DNA from: an uncultured Bacilli bacterium
GTDB lineage: Bacteria > Bacillota_I > Bacilli_A > RF39 > UBA660
Direction: 5' to 3'
Length of the DNA stretch: 24,264 bases
NCBI GenBank assembly: GCA_947628445.1
Contig: CANQZX010000008.1
Location: 1 to 24,264, forward strand
Part shown: piece after piece, positions 19,505 through 24,264 of the stretch
How positions within the stretch are numbered: position 1 is the first letter of the stretch
How the letters are laid out: the number at the start of each line of letters is the position of its first letter
The notes under the pieces: model-generated
Told to the model about the DNA's origin: nothing
Seen by the model: only the letters and a program-made list of their open reading frames with translations
Databases searched by the model: none
Made by a program: the position numbers and the translations under genes

Positions 19505-21000
19505 TGAAAGGTAAAGAAATATTTTTAACCATAATTATTACAGTAACCATAATGGCGTTATGCGCCGTTAGTTTTCTCTATGATCAAAAAATTGCTGGGC
19601 AAGCGGAAAAGGCCTATTTAGTTTATTTAAATGGGGAAACGATTGGTCTTATTAAAGACGAAGAAGAATTATATAACATTATTAACAAGGAACAAAATCA
19701 AATTAAAAACGAATATGGCGTGAAAAATGTTTATCCGCCTACCGGATTTAATTTAGTAAAAGTTAATACCTATAATGATCAATTTACTCCAGCTCAAAAT
19801 ATTTATCAAAAAGTGGCGGAGGTTGATGATTTTACCATTAAAGGTTATATCATAACCATTAAGTTTCCCAAAGAAGAAAATGAAGATCCTAAACCAGATT
19901 TAGTTATAAATGTTTTGGATAAAAGTATTTTTGAAGCAGCCATGCGGAAATTTATTTTGGCTTTCGTTAGTGAAGAAGAGTTAGATACTTATTTAAATAA
20001 TGAAACTGAAGAACTAACGGATATTGGTCAAATTATCAACAAAATGTATTTTAATGAAACAATAACGATTAAAGAAGGTTACATTAGTGTTAAAGATAAG
20101 ATTTATAAAGATGTGGATTCTTTAAGTCAATTCTTACTTTTTGGACCAGATGCCGTTATGGATAGTTATACGGTGGCTTTGGGTGATAGTATCGAAAGCA
20201 TTAGTGAAGAACATCATTTGAACCCCCAAGAATTTATCGTGGCTAATCCTAAATATCGGGAAACTAATGCCTTACTTGAGGTTGGCGAAAAAGTAAATGT
20301 TACCTTGTTAGATCCCGTTATTAGTTATGTATATGAGGTTAATAAAATTGAAGAACAAGTTGATAAATTTAGTAAAACAGAGGTTGTTGATTCCACGAAA
20401 GATGCTAGTTACTCTAAAATAACGACTCCGGGGGTTTCGGGCATAAAACTTGTATATGAAACTTATCAAGTAAAGAATGGGGAAGCTCTACCAGCATCCA
20501 TTGACCAAAATCGGACGATTACAGTCCGGGAAAGGGTCGATCAAGTAACGACAATTGGAAAACCAAGTTATGGACGACCTGTTAATACGAATGGCGAATG
20601 GGGTTGGCCAACAAATAGTCCTTATGTTATTACGAGTGAGTTTGCATGGCGTTGGGGTTCTCACCACGATGCTATCGATATTTCTGGTCCAGGTAAAGAT
20701 TCACCAATTTATGCGGCGAAAGATGGGGTTGTTGTCGAAGCCGAAGTTGCTTGTAAGGGATGTAGTCGATGGAAAGAAGGAACATTTGTTGTTATCCAAC
20801 ACGAAAATAATATGTATACTTTATATGCTCACATGAACTCTTTAAAAGTTAAAGTGGGCGATGTTGTATCCCGAGGCCAACAAATAGGTGGTATGGGTGA
20901 AACCGGTTACGCTTTTGGGGTCCATCTTCACTTTTCTATTTGTACGGGTTGGCCATATCATGGCTCTTACACTTTCCACAATCCAAGGAATTATTATTAA
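19504..21000 (+). CDS. Membrane-anchored M23 peptidase with LysM and G5 domains
   Basis: The 498-residue protein has an N-terminal membrane helix (about residues 7-25), an uncharacterised region, a LysM-like segment (about 220-268, DSYTVALGDSIESISEEHHLNPQEF) and a G5-like domain (about 280-365). A C-terminal M23/LytM metallopeptidase completes it. The zinc site is visible as the HHDAID segment at 387-392 and HLHF at 474-477. This should cleave peptide cross-links of peptidoglycan at the outer face of the membrane. It is located after dnaB and before walJ, where an M23 protein is common in Firmicutes. The presence of such an enzyme argues that the organism has a peptidoglycan wall, so it is not a wall-less Mollicute. 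AAGGAAGGA upstream is the ribosome-binding site. Confidence 0.88.
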   Translation: MKGKEIFLTIIITVTIMALCAVSFLYDQKIAGQAEKAYLVYLNGETIGLIKDEEELYNIINKEQNQIKNEYGVKNVYPPTGFNLVKVNTYNDQFTPAQNIYQKVAEVDDFTIKGYIITIKFPKEENEDPKPDLVINVLDKSIFEAAMRKFILAFVSEEELDTYLNNETEELTDIGQIINKMYFNETITIKEGYISVKDKIYKDVDSLSQFLLFGPDAVMDSYTVALGDSIESISEEHHLNPQEFIVANPKYRETNALLEVGEKVNVTLLDPVISYVYEVNKIEEQVDKFSKTEVVDSTKDASYSKITTPGVSGIKLVYETYQVKNGEALPASIDQNRTITVRERVDQVTTIGKPSYGRPVNTNGEWGWPTNSPYVITSEFAWRWGSHHDAIDISGPGKDSPIYAAKDGVVVEAEVACKGCSRWKEGTFVVIQHENNMYTLYAHMNSLKVKVGDVVSRGQQIGGMGETGYAFGVHLHFSICTGWPYHGSYTFHNPRNYY

Positions 21001-21764
21001 TGAAAGCGGTTGTTTTATGTAGTGGCTCTAAAGGTAATTCAACCTTTATTGCCACGAGTAAAAATAATATTTTATTGGATGCGGGGATGAATTATAAGTA
21101 CCTAGCCGAAAAATTGGAAAGTGTAGGGACAAAACCCAGTGAAATTGATTATATTTTGTTAAGTCATACGCATTCAGACCACACCGCAGCTTTAAAAACA
21201 TTTGTTACCAAACATCATCCGACACTTGTTTTATCGACCAAAATCTATCAAGATTTAGAGTTTTTAACCGATTACGATAAAGTATTGATATATGAAGATG
21301 AAATTGATTTGGATGGTGTAAAAATCAAAGCCATTCATTCCAGTCATGATGCGGTTGATTCCCGGAATTTTATTATTACGGACGAGGATCATACGCTGGC
21401 ATATATTACCGATACGGGCTATGTTAATAATCGGTATTTTAAGGAACTTTCTAACTTGGATGTTTACTTATTTGAAAGCAATCACGATGTAGAATTATTG
21501 CAACATGGGACTTATCCGGCTTGGTTAAAAAGACGGATTCTTTCGGATGAAGGACACTTATCAAATAAAAGTGCCAGCTTTTATTTGGCTAAATTAATTG
21601 GCCCCAAGACTAAAAAAATAATTTTAATTCATTTAAGTGAAACTAATAATCTCGCAGAGATTGCTCTAGAAACAATTAAGAATACTTTTTTAGAACGCAA
21701 TATTGACTTTAACAATATTGAATGTGCCCAACAAACGGAAATAAGTGAAGTGGTTGAAATATGA
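21000..21764 (+). CDS. walJ: Metallo-beta-lactamase fold hydrolase (WalJ/YycJ)
   Basis: The 254-residue protein begins with the family's VLCSGSKGNST motif and has the metal-binding HTHSDH at residues 56-61, then the later HDAVDSRNF and ESNHD segments. WalJ is often encoded with the WalRK wall-stress system, though not here, and has been linked to coordinating DNA replication with cell wall synthesis. The ATG at 21000 is preceded by AAGGAA (20985-20990) and overlaps the previous stop by one base; the upstream in-frame start at 20940 is not supported. It is the only gene in the window that stops with TGA, in an ATGA overlap with rlmH. Confidence 0.88.
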   Translation: MKAVVLCSGSKGNSTFIATSKNNILLDAGMNYKYLAEKLESVGTKPSEIDYILLSHTHSDHTAALKTFVTKHHPTLVLSTKIYQDLEFLTDYDKVLIYEDEIDLDGVKIKAIHSSHDAVDSRNFIITDEDHTLAYITDTGYVNNRYFKELSNLDVYLFESNHDVELLQHGTYPAWLKRRILSDEGHLSNKSASFYLAKLIGPKTKKIILIHLSETNNLAEIALETIKNTFLERNIDFNNIECAQQTEISEVVEI

Positions 21765-22198
21765 TAAAAATATTATGTGTGGGTAAAATTAAAGAAAAAT
21801 ATTTGGTGGATTTAATAAACGATTACTATAAGCGAATTCAAAAATATCATAAAATAACGATTGTCGAATTAAAAGATAATCCGATATATGAAAAAGAAAT
21901 CGCGGCTCTTAAAGAAAAAATTAATCCCGCCGATTATAATATTGCTCTTGATATTAAAGGCGAAAAATTAGATTCGGAAAAGTTTGCTAAAAAAATCAGT
22001 GATACTTTAATGATTAATAGCAATATCACTTTTATTATAGGAGGATCCTTGGGTTTAGATGCCGAGATTAAAAATATGTGTGATGCTATCATTAGTTTTT
22101 CCGATTTTACTTTTCCGCATGGGTTATTTCGCGGTATTTTACTTGAACAAATCTACCGGGCTTTTAAAATCAACAATAATGAAACATATCATAAGTAG
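21761..22198 (+). CDS. rlmH: 23S rRNA pseudouridine-1915 N3-methyltransferase
   Basis: RlmH methylates pseudouridine 1915 in helix 69 of 23S rRNA on the 70S ribosome. It is a SPOUT methyltransferase that acts as a dimer. The 145-residue protein has the MIKILCVGKIKEKY start, ALDIKGEKLDSEKFAKKI, the knot signature FIIGGSLGLD, FSDFTFPHGLFRGILLEQIYRAFKI and the terminal YHK. Its length is slightly short of the usual 155-159. It is coupled by a four-base ATGA overlap to walJ. Gene order walJ-rlmH is known from other Firmicutes. Confidence 0.95.
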   Translation: MIKILCVGKIKEKYLVDLINDYYKRIQKYHKITIVELKDNPIYEKEIAALKEKINPADYNIALDIKGEKLDSEKFAKKISDTLMINSNITFIIGGSLGLDAEIKNMCDAIISFSDFTFPHGLFRGILLEQIYRAFKINNNETYHK

Positions 22199-22206
22199 GT
22201 GATGAA

Positions 22207-23502
22207 ATGAATTTAAAAGAAGTTAGTGAATTATTTAAAGCCAAAGCTAATAAATATAACCAAGAAATAAGTGCTACTTGTAAAGATGTAACATTATATG
22301 AAATGGTAATTGCCGATTTAGAAAAAAAGCATTTAAGTTTAGCGGCGCAAAAATTATTATATGAAAAATATCGGTTAAAATTAACCAAAGGTAATTTAAA
22401 AATAATGTTGGGTACCCTTAAAACGGATCTTTTTGTTTTAAGAGAAAAATTAAAAATAGTGCAAGAAAAGTATAAACTATGTTGTTTTGCTGTCCACTCT
22501 TTAGGTTACAAACAAATTGCTTTACCATTTTTGGTTAATTTTATTAATGAAGAGTTAAAAAAGAATGGTATTTCAGATGTAGAATTAATTAAAATTAATG
22601 AAAAAATTAAAATTCATAATGCTAATGTGAAACACAATGAACGAAACGCGTTATTAGGAGCCGACCTTCACTTAATTATTGATATGTTAAATCAAGGTTA
22701 TGAAGAAATTATGCCTCTAGAAAATAAAAATGCGGATAAGTTGGATAGTATAGTTGCTAAATTAAATGATGTTGTGGATAGCGATGATTTAGCGTCCATT
22801 AAAGATAATTTTAATTTTAAAGAAATGTATGGTAATGTTTACGATAATAATGATTTTCGATATATTTATACTGAAATATTAAGACATATTCAAAATAAAA
22901 TTTATGAATTAATAAATTTACTGAAACACGAAGAATATTATTTTGATATTGAAACTTTAAAAATAATTAAAACGGAATATAAAGATTTTTATCATAAATA
23001 TATGTTTATTAGGGAAAGAATTGATTCTCTAGATAAGGATAATGAAATATTGACTAAGGGTGATTTAATTGTTGAAAATCCATTAGATGCAGCTTATGAT
23101 AATAGTATGGATACAAAGCGTAATCTTTATTATGCTAGTAATAGTGATGATCCCACTAAATGTTTTTTAATGCGCGATTTGAGTTCTATTAGAGAAGAAA
23201 GTTTAGAAAAAATATGGCAATTACTCCTAGATTTTAAAAATGGGGAAAGTAAAAATTTAAAAGGGCTAGACGGTGGTTATTTAGAAATTAAAGATGACCA
23301 AATTCGGATTATTTTAAAAAATATCATTAATAGTAATTATTCGGTGGCTGGGGTATTTATTAAGAAAAGTAATAATTTACATAATACTTATCAAAATATG
23401 TTTAATCGTCCGCTTGCTGATATTAATGATGAGTATGCGCAAGCAGTGGAAGAACAAATTGCTAAATATGTAACCGAAAATGGCCGTAAAGGAACCAGAT
23501 AA
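22207..23502 (+). CDS. Unknown helical cytoplasmic protein (431 residues)
   Basis: I do not recognise this gene. The 431-residue protein has no membrane segment or signal peptide and is poor in Pro, Gly and Trp. Long stretches of Lys/Glu/Leu/Asn heptad-like pattern (about residues 1-110 and 130-300) suggest an all-helical, partly coiled-coil protein. A less helical C-terminal part (from about 300, DPTKCFLMRDLSS, LDGGYLEI) may be a small folded domain. AAGTAGGTGATG upstream contains the ribosome-binding site, 9 bases after the rlmH stop, so it belongs to the walJ-rlmH operon. The frame for ung begins within its last codons if a farther start is used. Base composition is more AT-rich than its neighbours. 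Confidence 0.8.
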   Translation: MNLKEVSELFKAKANKYNQEISATCKDVTLYEMVIADLEKKHLSLAAQKLLYEKYRLKLTKGNLKIMLGTLKTDLFVLREKLKIVQEKYKLCCFAVHSLGYKQIALPFLVNFINEELKKNGISDVELIKINEKIKIHNANVKHNERNALLGADLHLIIDMLNQGYEEIMPLENKNADKLDSIVAKLNDVVDSDDLASIKDNFNFKEMYGNVYDNNDFRYIYTEILRHIQNKIYELINLLKHEEYYFDIETLKIIKTEYKDFYHKYMFIRERIDSLDKDNEILTKGDLIVENPLDAAYDNSMDTKRNLYYASNSDDPTKCFLMRDLSSIREESLEKIWQLLLDFKNGESKNLKGLDGGYLEIKDDQIRIILKNIINSNYSVAGVFIKKSNNLHNTYQNMFNRPLADINDEYAQAVEEQIAKYVTENGRKGTR

Positions 23503-23521
23503 AAATAAGGATGTGAAAAAA

Positions 23522-24184
23522 ATGATTGGTAATGATTGGGATGAAAAATTAAAAGTTATTTGGGATAGCCCGGGCTTTCAAAAGTTTTATCAAACTATTT
23601 TAAAAGAGTATGATAAAGCGACCATTTTTCCCCCGAAGGATTATATTTTTAATGCTCTAAAATTAACAAGTTTTAAAGATACTAAAGTCGTTATCGTTGG
23701 TCAAGATCCTTATCATGGGGAACACGAAGCCATGGGTTTATCTTTTTCGGTAAACAAGGGAGTTAAGATTCCTCCTTCATTACAAAATATTTATAAAGAA
23801 TTAGAAATGGATTTAGGGATTCCACCCAAAAGCGATGGGGATTTAACGAAATGGGCTAAGGAAGGGGTTCTATTACTTAATGCCGTTTTAACGGTCGAAA
23901 AAGACAAGCCAGCTTCCCATCGTAATAAGGGTTGGGAACCATTAACAGACTATATTATAAAAATATTAAATACCAAAGAAGAACCCGTAGTTTTTATTCT
24001 TTGGGGCAATTTTGCAAAAGAAAAAAGTAAATATATTACCAATCCGCATCACTATATTATTACCTCACCGCACCCCTCACCTTTTTCCGCTTATTCGGGC
24101 TTCTTTGGCAGTAAGCCCTTTTCGAAAACCAATAATTTTTTAAAAAGCAAAAATCTAAAACCAATTGATTGGAATTTAAATTAA
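23522..24184 (+). CDS. ung: Uracil-DNA glycosylase (family 1)
   Basis: Ung removes uracil from DNA, starting base excision repair. The 220-residue protein has the water-activating GQDPYHG at residues 60-66 (catalytic Asp62), the uracil-pocket region around LLNAVLTVE, VFILWGNFA, and the DNA-intercalation loop HPSPFSA starting at His184, where HPSPLSA is usual. The length is standard. ATG at 23522 is supported by AAGGATGTG at 23507-23515, the same unusual ribosome-binding site as secG. An in-frame ATG at 23480 lies in the previous gene. It is followed by a terminator and ends the operon. Confidence 0.95.
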   Translation: MIGNDWDEKLKVIWDSPGFQKFYQTILKEYDKATIFPPKDYIFNALKLTSFKDTKVVIVGQDPYHGEHEAMGLSFSVNKGVKIPPSLQNIYKELEMDLGIPPKSDGDLTKWAKEGVLLLNAVLTVEKDKPASHRNKGWEPLTDYIIKILNTKEEPVVFILWGNFAKEKSKYITNPHHYIITSPHPSPFSAYSGFFGSKPFSKTNNFLKSKNLKPIDWNLN

Positions 24185-24189
24185 AAAGA

Positions 24190-24233
24190 AAAGGGGATGT
24201 AATGAAATGAAATAATTTCTTTACTCCCTTTTT
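24190..24233 (+). terminator. Rho-independent terminator after ung
   Basis: AAAAGGGG pairs with CTCCCTTTTT, extended by an inner GAAAT/ATTTC stem, ending in T-rich sequence to 24233. The remaining 31 bases hold no visible gene. Confidence 0.7.
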
Positions 24234-24264
24234 AATGTTGAAAAAATATAAAATTTTTGAAATT

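Noticed and set aside
20940..20999. Extended start of walJ inside the M23 gene
   Set aside because: ATG 21000 has a ribosome-binding site at 20985-20990 and matches the family's N-terminus.
1..24264. Genetic code 4 (UGA = Trp), suggested by the Mollicute-like composition
   Set aside because: RF2 with its UGA recoding site is present, no in-frame TGA is needed in any gene and walJ ends in TGA.

Overview
The window is a gene-dense, AT-rich stretch (by eye about one third G+C) in which every confident protein gene lies on the + strand. The ribosome-binding sites are of AGGAGG or AGGTGAT type, and most promoters are sigma-A-like with an extended -10. The gene set resembles a small-genome, low-GC Gram-positive bacterium: a Firmicutes/Bacilli relative, possibly one of the uncultured gut lineages related to Mollicutes (inference only). 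It uses the standard bacterial code. prfB (RF2) is present with its classical programmed +1 frameshift, Trp is encoded by TGG, and one gene (walJ) ends in TGA. Of 25 annotated genes longer than 60 codons, I count 16 ending in TAA, 8 in TAG and 1 in TGA.

Layout: (1) 1-5460 carries a membrane-anchored thioredoxin-like protein, then prfB, tilS, ftsH and secG. (2) 5484-10013 is a chromosome-partition/origin-proximal cluster: parA, parB, yyzM (DUF951), an AbgT-family transporter and ychF. (3) 10026-15910 is an accessory envelope block between ychF and rpsF, which are often close together in Firmicutes. It holds a Bax-inhibitor-1-like membrane protein, an RDD protein with a histone-like Lys/Ala/Thr tail, an unknown membrane-anchored protein, an acyltransferase-3 protein, and a large surface protein with a putatively phase-variable promoter and an anomalous C-terminal cassette. 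(4) 15946-17064 is the rpsF-ssb-rpsR operon with a structured leader. (5) 17065-17630 is intergenic by length but highly organised. It contains two related copies of a small-peptide/antisense-RNA module that looks like a type I toxin-antitoxin locus. The second copy appears intact and the first appears decayed. (6) 17683-24233 carries rplI, dnaB, an M23/LysM/G5 peptidase, walJ, rlmH, an unknown 431-residue protein and ung, mostly in 1-4 nt overlaps that suggest one operon.

The housekeeping genes cover translation termination and decoding (prfB, tilS, rpsF, rpsR, rplI, rlmH, ychF), replication, repair and segregation (dnaB, ssb, ung, parAB) and protein export and quality control (secG, ftsH). 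The most unusual signals are the tandem type I toxin-antitoxin-like module, a (TA)9 tract that sets the -35/-10 spacing of the surface-protein gene, and a 90-base, roughly 60% G+C island inside that gene. The island has the shape of a diversity-generating-retroelement variable region, but no reverse transcriptase or template repeat is present in the window. All identifications come from reading the sequence; no database search was run.
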